64,000 nucleotides of DNA. Origin: Spirochaetaceae bacterium UBA5556. Lineage in GTDB: Bacteria > Spirochaetota > Spirochaetia > Treponematales > Rectinemataceae. The stretch lies in the NCBI GenBank assembly GCA_002425765.1, contig DIMW01000002.1, forward strand, positions 128,412 to 192,411. The letters run 5' to 3'. The stretch's first letter is position 1. Each line of letters opens with the position of its first letter. Under the pieces are notes generated by a model. It was not told the origin of the DNA. It did not search any database and saw only the letters and a list, made by a program, of their open reading frames with translations. Below are positions 33,755 to 42,639 of the stretch, piece after piece. Both the position numbers and the translations under genes were made by a program.

Positions 33755-34534
33755 CTAACTCCGGCCGCGATGCTTTACGCGCAGATACACCTGCTTGCCC
33801 GGGACCATCGGGTTGGTCCGTTCATCGATCTCGAACAGGTTGATCGCCTTGATGAGCTCACCAAGCTTGTGAAAGCCATAGTTTCTGGGATCAAATTCCG
33901 GCAGACGGTTCGCGATATATGTCCCGACTTCTCCTAAGTAGGCCCAGCCGAATTCGTCGGCGGCCTCCTCGGCCGCGCTCAGAAGCAAGGCCTTGAGCCT
34001 CTTGTCACTCTTGATGTCGGTCGGGGGCGTGGCACCTTTCCCCGATTCCTTGTCGGGAGGATTCTCTCGCTCTTCGTCGGATTCGCCGACATTGGCCTGC
34101 AAAATTTCGGTGTAAATGAATTTGTCGCAGGCGGCCACGAAAGGCTTTGGCGTTTTCCGCTGCCCAAAGCCGAGGACGAGCTTGCCATCCTCGCGGAGAC
34201 GAGCGGCGAGCCTGGTAAAATCCGAATCGCTTGAGACGATGCAGAAGCCGTCGAGATTTTCAGTGTACAAAAGGTCCATCGCGTCGATGATCATGGCGCT
34301 GTCGGTGGAATTCTTGCCGGTTGTGTAGGCGAACTGCTGCACGGGCTGAATGGCGTACTCGAGCAGGCGCTCCTTCCAGCCGCGCAGATTGGGATTTGTC
34401 CAATCGCCATAAATACGCTTGACGCTTGCAATGCCGTACTTTGCTATTTCCGCCAACAGGCCGTCGATAATAGCCGGCTGCGTATTGTCTGCATCGACGA
34501 GGACCGCAAGTTTAAGCTGCGGATCGGTTTTCAT
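33755..34534 (-). CDS. NYN-domain nuclease with C-terminal LOTUS/OST-HTH domain
   Basis: 259 residues. The N-terminal NYN (PIN-like, DUF88/LabA) domain has the acidic residues of a metal-dependent RNase: VLVDADNTQ, DSAMIIDAMDLLY and VSSDSDFTRLA. After a charged linker (about 148-175) comes a LOTUS/OST-HTH RNA-binding module (WAYLGEVGTYIANRLPEFD, GFHKLGELIKAI). Such pairs are thought to act on RNA, but targets are unknown. ATG follows AGGAGTTTTTTG and lies 21 bases after the glycerate kinase, so it is probably the last gene of that operon. Confidence 0.82.
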   Translation of the reverse strand: MKTDPQLKLAVLVDADNTQPAIIDGLLAEIAKYGIASVKRIYGDWTNPNLRGWKERLLEYAIQPVQQFAYTTGKNSTDSAMIIDAMDLLYTENLDGFCIVSSDSDFTRLAARLREDGKLVLGFGQRKTPKPFVAACDKFIYTEILQANVGESDEERENPPDKESGKGATPPTDIKSDKRLKALLLSAAEEAADEFGWAYLGEVGTYIANRLPEFDPRNYGFHKLGELIKAINLFEIDERTNPMVPGKQVYLRVKHRGRS

Positions 34535-34555
34535 CAAAAAACTCCTAATAACATA

Positions 34556-35989
34556 TTATCGCACGATAAGTATCTGGATATCACATACATTCGTGCCGGT
34601 CGGGCCAGTCTTGAAGAGCCCGTCAGCCTTTTCAAAAAAGGCATAAGAATCGTTTTCGGCCAAAAAACTTGAGGGATTGAGATTGAGCGCCCGGGCGTGC
34701 CCGATGATTTCGGCATCCGCGAAGGCGCCCGCGGCGTCGGTAGGCCCATCATTGCCATCGGTGCCCGCGGAAAGAAAGGCGACGCTTCTCAGCTCAGCGC
34801 GCAAGGCGACCGGAAAATGTTCAAACTCATTGAGCACGGAAAGCGCCATCTCCTGATTCCGGCCGCCCTTGCCTTTACCGCGCAGAGTGACGGTGGTTTC
34901 TCCACCCGCGATAATGCAGGCAGGAATGGCGACCGGAAGTTCATGCAGTATGATATCCTGGGCAATCCCCGAAAAAATCTTGCCGATCTCGCGCGCCTCG
35001 CCCGACATGCGGGTTCCGAGAACGAGGGTGTTGTAGCCCAAGGCCTTGCTCTTGTTCCCGGCCTCGAGAATCGCATGAAAATTTGTGCCCACGAGCATCG
35101 TCGAGCACGAGTCAAAAATCACATCACCCGGCTTTGGTGTATCCGGTCGCAGCCCTGAAATCCCTTCCCGAGTCGCGCGGGCGACGGCGTCGGGCAGCGC
35201 ATCGAAAAGCCCGAAGCGGTCGAATATCTCTTTGACATCCTGCCAGGTGCCCCTGTCGGGAACCGTCGGTCCGGAAGCGATCACGCCAAGATCATCCCCC
35301 ATAACATCCGAGAGCACGAGCGACAGCATTTTCGCCGGAGAAAAAGCGCGGGCGAGGAACCCACCCTTAATCGCGGAGAGATGCTTGCGCACCGTGTTGA
35401 TCTCATGAATCGTCGCTCCGCAGGCGAGTAAAAGCCGCGTCGCTTCCGCGTTATCCTCGGGCGAAATCCCCGGGGCCGGCGCCGACAGGAGCGCGCTTCC
35501 GCCCCCCGAAATGAGCACGCAGACGAGTGTCTTGCCGCCACGGCTCTCCCATTCCCTCACCTGGGAGGCGAGAGCGAGCATCTCTCTGCCAGCCAGCACC
35601 GACCGCTGATCGGGCACGGGATGTCCCGCTTCGATGACGTGAATCGATTGTGCTTCAAACACGTTCTCGACGTGTGGCGCGAGCTGAAGCGATCGTCCAT
35701 CCTCAGACGCCTTGGTCACTACAAGACCTCGTGAAACCCGCCCGCCCAAAAGCGAAACAAGACCTGCGGCCATAGGAAGCGAAGCTTTCCCGAAGGCGGC
35801 GATCACTATATGTTCAAACTTGAAAAGGTCATACTTCTGTGTCATTCGGCCGTCTGACGCACTGAGTATCGACCCATCAAGTGATAAACAATATGAAAAA
35901 AGCCGCTCGGGCATCACGCGATCCACTGCGGCACGGAAAATCGTTTCGGCGTCCACGCGTAAAGACAACATACTTTTTTCTTCTATCAT
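34556..35989 (-). CDS. Glycerate 2-kinase (GckA/TtuD, MOFRL family)
   Basis: Phosphorylates D-glycerate to 2-phosphoglycerate, feeding lower glycolysis. 477 residues: N-terminal part with IAAFGKASLPMA and LISGGGSALLSAP, central NTVRKHLSAIKGG and LSDVMGDDLGVIASGPTVPD, and a C-terminal MOFRL domain (GGETTVTLRGKGKGGRNQEMA, SAGTDGNDGPTDAAG). The frame extends upstream into the TPR gene, but ATG after AAGGGAAAT is the sensible start. With the GntP permease upstream it forms an uptake-and-activation pair for glycerate or a precursor. Confidence 0.9.
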   Translation of the reverse strand: MIEEKSMLSLRVDAETIFRAAVDRVMPERLFSYCLSLDGSILSASDGRMTQKYDLFKFEHIVIAAFGKASLPMAAGLVSLLGGRVSRGLVVTKASEDGRSLQLAPHVENVFEAQSIHVIEAGHPVPDQRSVLAGREMLALASQVREWESRGGKTLVCVLISGGGSALLSAPAPGISPEDNAEATRLLLACGATIHEINTVRKHLSAIKGGFLARAFSPAKMLSLVLSDVMGDDLGVIASGPTVPDRGTWQDVKEIFDRFGLFDALPDAVARATREGISGLRPDTPKPGDVIFDSCSTMLVGTNFHAILEAGNKSKALGYNTLVLGTRMSGEAREIGKIFSGIAQDIILHELPVAIPACIIAGGETTVTLRGKGKGGRNQEMALSVLNEFEHFPVALRAELRSVAFLSAGTDGNDGPTDAAGAFADAEIIGHARALNLNPSSFLAENDSYAFFEKADGLFKTGPTGTNVCDIQILIVR

Positions 35990-35996
35990 ATTTCCC

Positions 35997-36677
35997 TTAC
36001 TTTTTCTTCTGTCCCCGACTAATCGCCTGCCGGCAAAGCTCCACATTCCGAGCCACCTGAATACTGTGCGACAGGTCAAACGCCTGCGAAAACAGGGGTT
36101 CCGCCTCGACAGGCTCTTTAAGAGTATTCATATAAATCGAAGCGGCGTTGTTGAGGGCCGGCCAATTTGTTTCATCCAGGGCAAAAGATTGCAAAAATGA
36201 CTGGATAGCCCCCTCGTAATCCCCCGTCTCTCTCAATTCCTCCGCCTGTCTGAAAAGCTCCATCGCCTTCCTTGTACCAGCATAGCTCTTTTCATCTTCG
36301 CACATTGCGAGCCGTTTTTCCATAAGAGCCCTCATGTGGAACGCCACGCCCCCTTCGGCACATTCCGGTTCCTGGAGGGCCAATCGATAACGGCGAGCCG
36401 CCTCTTTCCTTTTCCCGATCGCATAGGTGAGGTCTGCGAGGGCCGAATGCCGATAAAAGGACGCGCCATATAATTTCTCTTCTCTTAATAGATAGCGCTC
36501 CGCCTCCCCGGATCGTCCCTCGGCGAGCAAGATAACGCCGAGGTTTCTCAATACGCGAATGGATGTTGGCTCAGACTGCTCAAGCTTCCGAAACCAACGC
36601 TCTGCTTTCTGATAATCGCCCGCGATGTAGGCGTTGAGACCGAAGCGCTCGCACATTGCCGCAAAAAATTTGTTCAT
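35997..36677 (-). CDS. Tetratricopeptide-repeat protein
   Basis: 226 residues of helical repeats; at least three TPR-like units can be seen (AYIAGDYQKAERWFRKLEQS, YRHSALADLTYAIGKRKEAA, EELRETGDYEGAIQSFLQSF). No signal peptide, so probably cytoplasmic and scaffold-like. The chosen ATG follows TTTGAGGCCG; a TTG at 36698 overlapping the permease stop is also possible. It separates the GntP permease from the glycerate kinase in one likely operon, but its role there is unknown. Confidence 0.75.
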   Translation of the reverse strand: MNKFFAAMCERFGLNAYIAGDYQKAERWFRKLEQSEPTSIRVLRNLGVILLAEGRSGEAERYLLREEKLYGASFYRHSALADLTYAIGKRKEAARRYRLALQEPECAEGGVAFHMRALMEKRLAMCEDEKSYAGTRKAMELFRQAEELRETGDYEGAIQSFLQSFALDETNWPALNNAASIYMNTLKEPVEAEPLFSQAFDLSHSIQVARNVELCRQAISRGQKKK

Positions 36678-36694
36678 CGGCCTCAAAGAGTACC

Positions 36695-38029
36695 TCAATG
36701 GACAAACAAGGACAATACAAGAATGACAACGAAGGCCACAACTCCTTCAACCGCCGTCGCCGAAGTGTATGCCTTGTAGGCCGTATTCACGGGCATGCCG
36801 GAAAACTGTGAAACAACCCAGAAATATGAATCATTCGCGTGGGACACGACCATGGAACCGGCGCCGATCGCGATGGTGGTGAGGGCCGGATCCAAGCCAA
36901 GCGACTGCATGAGGGGCGCCATGATCCCCGCCGTCGTCACGATGGCCACGGTCGACGAGCCCTGAGCGGTCTTGAGCGCCGCGGAGATGATGAAGGGCAG
37001 GAATATCCCAAGCTGCATACCGGCCATGTTCGTCTTGATAAACTCGGTTATCGGGCTTGCCTTGATTATCTGGCCAAAGGCACCCCCCGCTCCCGTGATG
37101 ACCAGGATAATGGCCGAATCTTTGATCCCCTCCCCCATCCATCCCGAGATCGCGTTTTTGAACTCGTCTTTCTGAACAAGCAGCAGAGAGCACAGCACGC
37201 CAATAATGAGCGCGGTTACCGGGTCGCCGATGAAAGACAGAAAAATACGGAAACCACCGTTGCCGAATGGTTTTGAGGGGAACTCCGCAAGGCTCTTCAG
37301 AAGAATCAGCACAATGGGGAGCACAATCGGCAAGAACGAAAAAAAGGTGCTGGGCAATTTTCCGAACTTCTTCACAATCTCGGAATAACTCTCATGGATT
37401 CCCGGCTCAATCTCATATCTTTTGGCGAATTTGGTCGCCCACAACAGACCAGCGAGCGAGGCGGGGATGGCCGTAATCAGACCCAGCAGAATCACCTTGC
37501 CGAGATCGGCCCCCAAGGCACTCGCAGCGGCGATGGGGCCGGGAGTCGGCGGCACCATGGTGTGGGTCGCGTAGAGACCGGTGGAAAGCGCCACCGCCAT
37601 GACCGCCATCGAGATGCCCGATTCCTTTGCGAGCGCTTTATTGAGAGGGGTCAGGATGACATAGCCTGAATCGCAAAAAACGGGGATGGAGACGACATAG
37701 CCCGCGATATTCATGGCGAGCGGGGCCCGCGACTTGCCGACAAGCCTCAGAATGGTCTGCGTCATCGAGAGCGCGGCGCCGCTTTTCTCAAGGATTGTCC
37801 CCATGATCGTCCCCGCGACGATGACAATGCCAATACTGGCAAGTGTCCCCCCGAAACCATTCTTAATGCCCGCAATCACATCCAAGGCAGGCAGCCCGAT
37901 CGCAAGACCGAAGGCGAAAGAGACGCCTACCAGCACAAGAAAAGCGTTTACCTTAAACCTTCCGGTAAGGACGATGATGACAATTACCGCCAAGAGCAGC
38001 AGAAGCAACGCAACGATGCCTGATACCAT
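36695..38029 (-). CDS. GntP-family gluconate/glycerate:H+ symporter
   Basis: Inner-membrane permease of 444 residues and about 12-14 hydrophobic segments. Family signatures include VIVAGTIMGTILEKSGAA, CDSGYVILTPL, ALSTGLYATHTMVPPTPGPI and the C-terminal GAGSMVVSHANDSYFWVV. GntP members carry gluconate, glycerate or related hydroxy acids; the nearby glycerate kinase favours glycerate. ATG follows AGGAGGCATCC; a CCCG-TAT-CGGG inverted repeat lies upstream and may be an operator. Confidence 0.9.
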   Translation of the reverse strand: MVSGIVALLLLLLAVIVIIVLTGRFKVNAFLVLVGVSFAFGLAIGLPALDVIAGIKNGFGGTLASIGIVIVAGTIMGTILEKSGAALSMTQTILRLVGKSRAPLAMNIAGYVVSIPVFCDSGYVILTPLNKALAKESGISMAVMAVALSTGLYATHTMVPPTPGPIAAASALGADLGKVILLGLITAIPASLAGLLWATKFAKRYEIEPGIHESYSEIVKKFGKLPSTFFSFLPIVLPIVLILLKSLAEFPSKPFGNGGFRIFLSFIGDPVTALIIGVLCSLLLVQKDEFKNAISGWMGEGIKDSAIILVITGAGGAFGQIIKASPITEFIKTNMAGMQLGIFLPFIISAALKTAQGSSTVAIVTTAGIMAPLMQSLGLDPALTTIAIGAGSMVVSHANDSYFWVVSQFSGMPVNTAYKAYTSATAVEGVVAFVVILVLSLFVH

Positions 38030-38102
38030 GGATGCCTCCTGAAATCCAATTTACCCGATACGGGATTCACAGACAATATAGATAATCGGCAGAGTGGCGC
38101 CA

Positions 38103-39215
38103 TCATCGCCCTCGTCCCATCGACAAGGTGAGTTCGACAGGCAGATGGTCGGAATAGCCCCCGTTTCCCTTCCATTCAAGGGGGATGCCATTTGAGTCGA
38201 ACAGTAGTGGATCGTCTGCGACATCAAAGTTTTCATATTCAAGGCCTTCTCCATCGTGAAGACTTGCATTCAAGAAAAAACAGTCAAACTGCTCACGTTT
38301 TCCCTGGAACGCAATGCTAAAACCATCGGAGAGCTCGTTCCAGGGATTGTAGAGTCTTACTTCCGAGATGTGTTTCTCAGAGAATGATGCTTCTTCGGTA
38401 TACGAAAGCCCTTCCCACGAGCCGGAGACCCCTAATGGTTCACCTTCTGCCGCAGAGGGAGGAGCGCCAGCATCGGAGGGCATAATCGCCGTCGGATAAC
38501 ACCTGCCGATCCGAATGTATTCGTCGGGCGATTCATTGAAATCGCCGCAGACTACAATCGGCAGAGAAGGCCTTTCCGCCTGCACTTCGCGAATCCTCTG
38601 CGCCAACAGCGCGGCGGCGGCACGGCGTCCTGGCTCAGTCTCTCTCTCGCCACCCAATTTGGATTTCCAATGGCATACGAACACCGCTATCCGCTCATCT
38701 CCCCCAAGATCGAGCTCCACTTCCAAGATGTCCCTCAAGGGACCAAAGCCCCACGCGTCCATCACCGAATGAGTGTGCATCTCCGCAATCGGAAACCGCG
38801 ACAATATGCCGGTATGAATGACGCTCTCATCGGGGCCGCCTATGGCCCAATACCGATAGGTCCCCCTGCCGAAGCGCTCCGCGAGGTCGGCAAGCACTTT
38901 CTCATTCTCGATTTCCTGCACGCACAGAATGTCGGGGTCCGGGGTCCGCCGTGAACCAGCGCCCTCCGTTTCAGACACGGATCGGACGGCTTCCACCACA
39001 TTGACCAGTCGCTTCGCGTAGAGTTCTTTTGTCCACTTGCCCTTCGACGGCCGGAATTCGGGGTATTCCTTTCCACTCTCTTCCGCGTCGAAGAGATTGT
39101 GGACATTGTAGGACACAATGCGAATTTCCTCGTCCGTACCCACGGGCGCGAGCGAACACCTGCACCCCACCGCCATCATCGCGATCGCCGAAAGAATAAG
39201 AAATGCCGGACGCAC
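38103..39215 (-). CDS. Endonuclease/exonuclease/phosphatase-family lipoprotein
   Basis: 370 residues. The N-terminus (RPAFLILSAIAMMAVGC) is a lipoprotein signal with the lipidated Cys at 18. The mature part carries the EEP catalytic set: RIVSYNVHNLF, ILCVQEIEN, FVCHWKSKLGG, VVCGDFNESPDEY and GYSDHLPVEL. It would act outside the inner membrane on nucleic acid or a phosphoester. Translation starts at GTG after AAAGGAGGGAAG. It lies downstream of the ClpP paralogue with 77 bases between. Confidence 0.85.
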   Translation of the reverse strand: MRPAFLILSAIAMMAVGCRCSLAPVGTDEEIRIVSYNVHNLFDAEESGKEYPEFRPSKGKWTKELYAKRLVNVVEAVRSVSETEGAGSRRTPDPDILCVQEIENEKVLADLAERFGRGTYRYWAIGGPDESVIHTGILSRFPIAEMHTHSVMDAWGFGPLRDILEVELDLGGDERIAVFVCHWKSKLGGERETEPGRRAAAALLAQRIREVQAERPSLPIVVCGDFNESPDEYIRIGRCYPTAIMPSDAGAPPSAAEGEPLGVSGSWEGLSYTEEASFSEKHISEVRLYNPWNELSDGFSIAFQGKREQFDCFFLNASLHDGEGLEYENFDVADDPLLFDSNGIPLEWKGNGGYSDHLPVELTLSMGRGR

Positions 39216-39292
39216 CTTCCCTCCTTTCCCCTAAGGAAGACGCTATCCGGCAAGCTTCGTGCTTCAGTATTTGGGCAGGAAAACGCTCTTTT

Positions 39293-39883
39293 TCAGACGA
39301 GCTCGTTCTTGGACAAAATGACCTTCCCAATCAACCCGTACTGCGAGGCTTCGGGCGCATTCATCCAGAAATCCCTGTCGGTATCCTTTGTGATTTTCTC
39401 GAGTGGCTGTCCTGTCGCTTCCGCGATGATCTCATTGATGCGCACGCGTGTCTTTTCAAGTTCGCGGGCGTGAATCTCGATCTCGGTCGCGACGCCATTC
39501 ATCCCCGACAGTGGCTGATGGATCAAATACGAAGAATTGGGCAGCCCAAAGCGCCTCTCCTTCGGCACGGCGATCAAAATGAGGGCCGCCGCGGAGGCCA
39601 CGAGGCCAATGCCCACGATCCGGACCGGAGCCTTTATAAAGCGGATCACATCAAATATCGAAAATCCGGCGTATACATCCCCTCCGGGAGAGTCGATGAG
39701 GAGCGTGATGGGCTCGTCTGAAATATTGTCGAGCAGCAACAACTGCCGGACAACTTTTTCGGAGAGGTCCTTATCGACTTCGCCGACGAGAAGCACGGTG
39801 CGGGTCTTGAGAAAACGTTCGGTTAAAGGTTCTTCGGGCCGTTTGGCTTCGGTTTCGGCAGTCTGCGGCTCTGCTGATTTCAT
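39293..39883 (-). CDS. ClpP-family serine protease paralogue
   Basis: 196 residues. The catalytic triad is intact: S97 (GIGLVASAAAL), H122 (YLIHQPLSG) and D171 (DTDRDFWMNAPEA). The first 28 residues are a charged extension (SAEPQTAETEAKRPEEPLTE) where ordinary ClpP has a hydrophobic N-terminal loop. No clpX or clpA gene lies next to it; main clpP genes are often paired with clpX, so this is probably a ClpP2-like paralogue. A weak promoter (39935-39963) lies upstream. Confidence 0.88.
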   Translation of the reverse strand: MKSAEPQTAETEAKRPEEPLTERFLKTRTVLLVGEVDKDLSEKVVRQLLLLDNISDEPITLLIDSPGGDVYAGFSIFDVIRFIKAPVRIVGIGLVASAAALILIAVPKERRFGLPNSSYLIHQPLSGMNGVATEIEIHARELEKTRVRINEIIAEATGQPLEKITKDTDRDFWMNAPEASQYGLIGKVILSKNELV

Positions 39884-39934
39884 CGTATATCACTCCTTGC
39901 GATACATTAAAAATGTACTACGGCATTCGATTGA

Positions 39935-39963
39935 ATAGTAATGATTTCAAAGCCAAGCGGCAA
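39935..39963 (-). promoter_or_regulatory. Possible promoter for the ClpP paralogue
   Basis: TTGCCG, 17-base spacer and TACTAT reading toward the ClpP gene in the 202-base divergent gap before the TlpA gene. Matches are moderate only. The remainder of the gap holds a TATAAT near 40060 that may serve the TlpA gene but has no convincing -35 box. Confidence 0.4.
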
Positions 39964-40085
39964 CGACAGCAACCTCGTTGCCCATTTTTTCATTATATAT
40001 TAGATTTTATATGTTGTAATGTGCCGCCCGGCGGCGGATATGGGCGTGTCGAAGGGCCTATAATTATTCTATATCAGGAGATATC

Positions 40086-40673
40086 ATGGAAAAACGAGTC
40101 ATCACCTTACACCGCCTCTCTTTACAAGCTTCCGCGCTGATTCTTCTTGCCCTTCTTATACTTTTTGTTTCGGGCGGCACTGTCTTCGGCGCCGAGTCAA
40201 GACCCTGGTACACGGCACGACTTGAGGCTCTTGGCTTCTACGTCTTCGATCAGCCCTTCGAGCAGCCCAATTTCAATGTCGCCTCCGTCGACGGGCGCAT
40301 GAAGAGCCGTCTTTCCACAAAGGGAAATGTCACCCTTCTCAATTTCTGGGCCACCTGGTGCCCGCCATGCAAACAGGAAATTCCTGCAATTCAGACGCTG
40401 CATGAGACTATGAAAGGCGAACGGTTTGAGATCATGGCCGTCGACCTCGGGGAATCGGCGAAAAGCGTTAAGTCATTCCTTGATCAGAACAAGATTTCCT
40501 ATCCTGTCTACATCGACCCCAAGAGCAGTCTCACAGGCCTCTATGCCTCGCGCGGCATTCCCACCACGTATATTCTCGACAAGAACGGGAAGTTCATCGC
40601 GGGTATCATCGGCAGCTTCGAGTACGACAATCCTGAATTCGTGAGCATAATGAGGGAGCTCGCGCGGAAATGA
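40086..40673 (+). CDS. TlpA/ResA-type membrane-anchored thiol-disulfide oxidoreductase
   Basis: 195 residues with an N-terminal membrane anchor (about 15-35) and an extracytoplasmic thioredoxin fold. The active site is WCPPC (C92, C95) within LLNFWATWCPPCKQEIPAI, and the cis-Pro loop is GIPTTYILDKNG. It probably reduces disulfides of exported or cytochrome-related proteins using electrons from the CcdA protein encoded next, whose ATG overlaps this stop codon (ATGA). Ribosome-binding site AGGAGATATC. Confidence 0.9.
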   Translation: MEKRVITLHRLSLQASALILLALLILFVSGGTVFGAESRPWYTARLEALGFYVFDQPFEQPNFNVASVDGRMKSRLSTKGNVTLLNFWATWCPPCKQEIPAIQTLHETMKGERFEIMAVDLGESAKSVKSFLDQNKISYPVYIDPKSSLTGLYASRGIPTTYILDKNGKFIAGIIGSFEYDNPEFVSIMRELARK

Positions 40674-41659
40674 ATCAGCCCGACCTGATCGCGGCCTTCG
40701 CCGCGGGACTCGTCTCCTTCATCTCTCCCTGCGTACTTCCGCTGCTCCCCGCGTATCTTTCTCTCCTCTCCGGACTCACCGTGAAGGAACTCTCCGGCCA
40801 CGAGAAAAAGGCAAAGCTTCTGAGAGCGAGCCTCATGTTCTCCGCGGGCTTCACCATGGCCTTTACGGTTCTTGGGGTCATCTTTTCCGGAGGGATGAGC
40901 TTTATCGGCGAGGGCACTTCCCGGCTCTTCGGGAAAATCGCAGGCATCGTTGTGATCGTGCTCGGGCTCAATATCATGTTCGATTTTATCAGGATACTGA
41001 ATAATGACGCCCGCCTCATCCAGAAATTCACCGGCAGAGGACGGGGACAGGTCAACGCATTTTTGATGGGCCTGGCCTTCGCGGCGGGCTGGTCTCCGTG
41101 CATAGGGCCGATTTTAGCCTCGATTTTGCTTATGGCGGCGAGAAACGCGAATGTCGGCGCTGCGGCGCTGCTTCTCGTCACATATTCTGCGGGCTTTGCG
41201 ATTCCCTTCATCGCGAGCGCGCTCTTCCTCGAACAGCTCTCCCCCCTGCTCGGCTTTCTCAAAAGGCACGGGAACGCCGTGCGCATCATCTCGGGCATAC
41301 TCCTCGTAGCCTTTGGAATTATGATGCTCCTCGGGTCTGTCTCGCGCATCTCGGCCATCGCCGCGCAGACTGGCGGCGCCCTTCTCGGCTTCGAGGCCTC
41401 CTCGCCGCTCCCATCGCACATCATCGGCGCGGCGTTCTGGCTTCTGTTCGCGTGGCTCTCCGGCCGCAGAATTGTAAGGCGCCATAGGGCCCTCAAGGCG
41501 GTCCCAGGGGCCGGAGAAGCTACACCCCGGGCGCAAAAATCGCCAGCGACAGCCCATGTTTCCTCTGCCGTCTTTCTTGTCCTCGCCATCCTCGAACTCG
41601 CGGGCGTCATCAGCCTTCTACGCCTCACCGGCGGCTGGCTGACGTTTGGAGGATTGTAG
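40670..41659 (+). CDS. CcdA/DsbD-type transmembrane electron carrier
   Basis: 329 residues. The first about 230 form the six-helix CcdA domain with the redox motif SPCVLPLLPAYLSLLSGL and the second cysteine block GWSPCIGPILASIL; these two cysteines shuttle electrons across the membrane. A longer C-terminal region adds a basic loop (RRIVRRHRALKAV) and one more hydrophobic segment. It is translationally coupled to the TlpA-like gene, its probable partner. Confidence 0.88.
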   Translation: MNQPDLIAAFAAGLVSFISPCVLPLLPAYLSLLSGLTVKELSGHEKKAKLLRASLMFSAGFTMAFTVLGVIFSGGMSFIGEGTSRLFGKIAGIVVIVLGLNIMFDFIRILNNDARLIQKFTGRGRGQVNAFLMGLAFAAGWSPCIGPILASILLMAARNANVGAAALLLVTYSAGFAIPFIASALFLEQLSPLLGFLKRHGNAVRIISGILLVAFGIMMLLGSVSRISAIAAQTGGALLGFEASSPLPSHIIGAAFWLLFAWLSGRRIVRRHRALKAVPGAGEATPRAQKSPATAHVSSAVFLVLAILELAGVISLLRLTGGWLTFGGL

Positions 41660-41688
41660 TCCGAAGATATCCTGGGGTATCCCCGACG

Positions 41689-42639
41689 TTACACAACGCC
41701 GGCCCTGAGTGAACGACGGAACAGGTCGCGGCGCAGACGTTCGGCCCAGACGACGATGAGCGAGAGCACAAGGCGCGGCACCAGGAGCCAGAGCACGGGC
41801 AGGGAAATCGCTCCGTAGAGCACGGTATCCTCGAGGAGGGAATGGGAGATCGCGGCGTGATGGTTGAAGAGGTCTCCCTCCTGGAGGCTCATACGTCCTT
41901 CGTCGCGCGCGGCCTTGATGATGCCCGCCCCGTAGGCGTAGCCGACAATGTTGATCACGATCCACAAAAAGCTCATCGATGGTTCGAGGCCGAAAATGCG
42001 CATGAGCCATCCAAGCCAGCGCGAAAGCCACTCCATCATGTTGAATTGCTCGAGGAGCGTCTGCGCGAGCATGAGGACTAAAATATATACAATGATGCGT
42101 ACCGTGAGCTTCAGAGTCGAAATCGCCCAGGCCCCCAGCATTGGCCAGAAAGCGCTCTGAGGCACGGCGCTCGAAGCAAAGAGCTTCACTTCGGAAAACG
42201 AAGGAGGAAGCACGAGGTTGAGGGCTACCCCCGCGAGGATCGCCACTCCGATGCGCAGCAGCGCCATCTTGGCGGCCGAAGAGCCCAGCGACTTCATCAC
42301 CGCCGTTTCGACGATGAGGTTGTGCGAGATGAGGCACATCATGGCGAGGATGATCGCGTCGTGCAACGTGAGATTCATCGAACTCATCACGGCGATCGCC
42401 GAGTAATTGTTGAGGAGCGCGCCCGAAATGTAGACGAGCGCGGCTTCACCCGGCAGCCCGAGGATTTTCATGAGGGGACGCAGGGCGAGAGCGATGTTCT
42501 CAAGCAGCCCGCTCCAGCCGAGGAGTGCCACAAAGAGACTCACCGGCACCATTATTTTTAAAAGGAACCACGAAGTGTCGAGCGTTCGTTTGAGCCAGGT
42601 GCGCGCGATGAGTGTCAGATTCTGCCGTGAAAATATCAC
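41689..42639 (-). CDS. Gate-domain membrane protein (nucleoside-recognition type, SpmA-like)
   Basis: 316 residues with about eight hydrophobic segments and two Gate-like halves: LLGWSGLLENIALALRPLMK and the matching second half MEWLSRWLGWLMRIFGL; ALLNNYSAIAVM and VYISGAL are typical. Transport substrate is unknown. The frame runs upstream, but GTG overlapping the malQ stop (GTGA) with GGGGAGC upstream is the natural start, so it is coupled to malQ. Convergent with ccdA, 29 bases apart. Confidence 0.75.
   Translation of the reverse strand: MIFSRQNLTLIARTWLKRTLDTSWFLLKIMVPVSLFVALLGWSGLLENIALALRPLMKILGLPGEAALVYISGALLNNYSAIAVMSSMNLTLHDAIILAMMCLISHNLIVETAVMKSLGSSAAKMALLRIGVAILAGVALNLVLPPSFSEVKLFASSAVPQSAFWPMLGAWAISTLKLTVRIIVYILVLMLAQTLLEQFNMMEWLSRWLGWLMRIFGLEPSMSFLWIVINIVGYAYGAGIIKAARDEGRMSLQEGDLFNHHAAISHSLLEDTVLYGAISLPVLWLLVPRLVLSLIVVWAERLRRDLFRRSLRAGVV

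Noticed and set aside
41660..41688. GGGGTATCCCC inverted repeat between ccdA and the Gate gene as a terminator
   Set aside because: The stem is only about 4-5 bp and no T-run follows on either strand.
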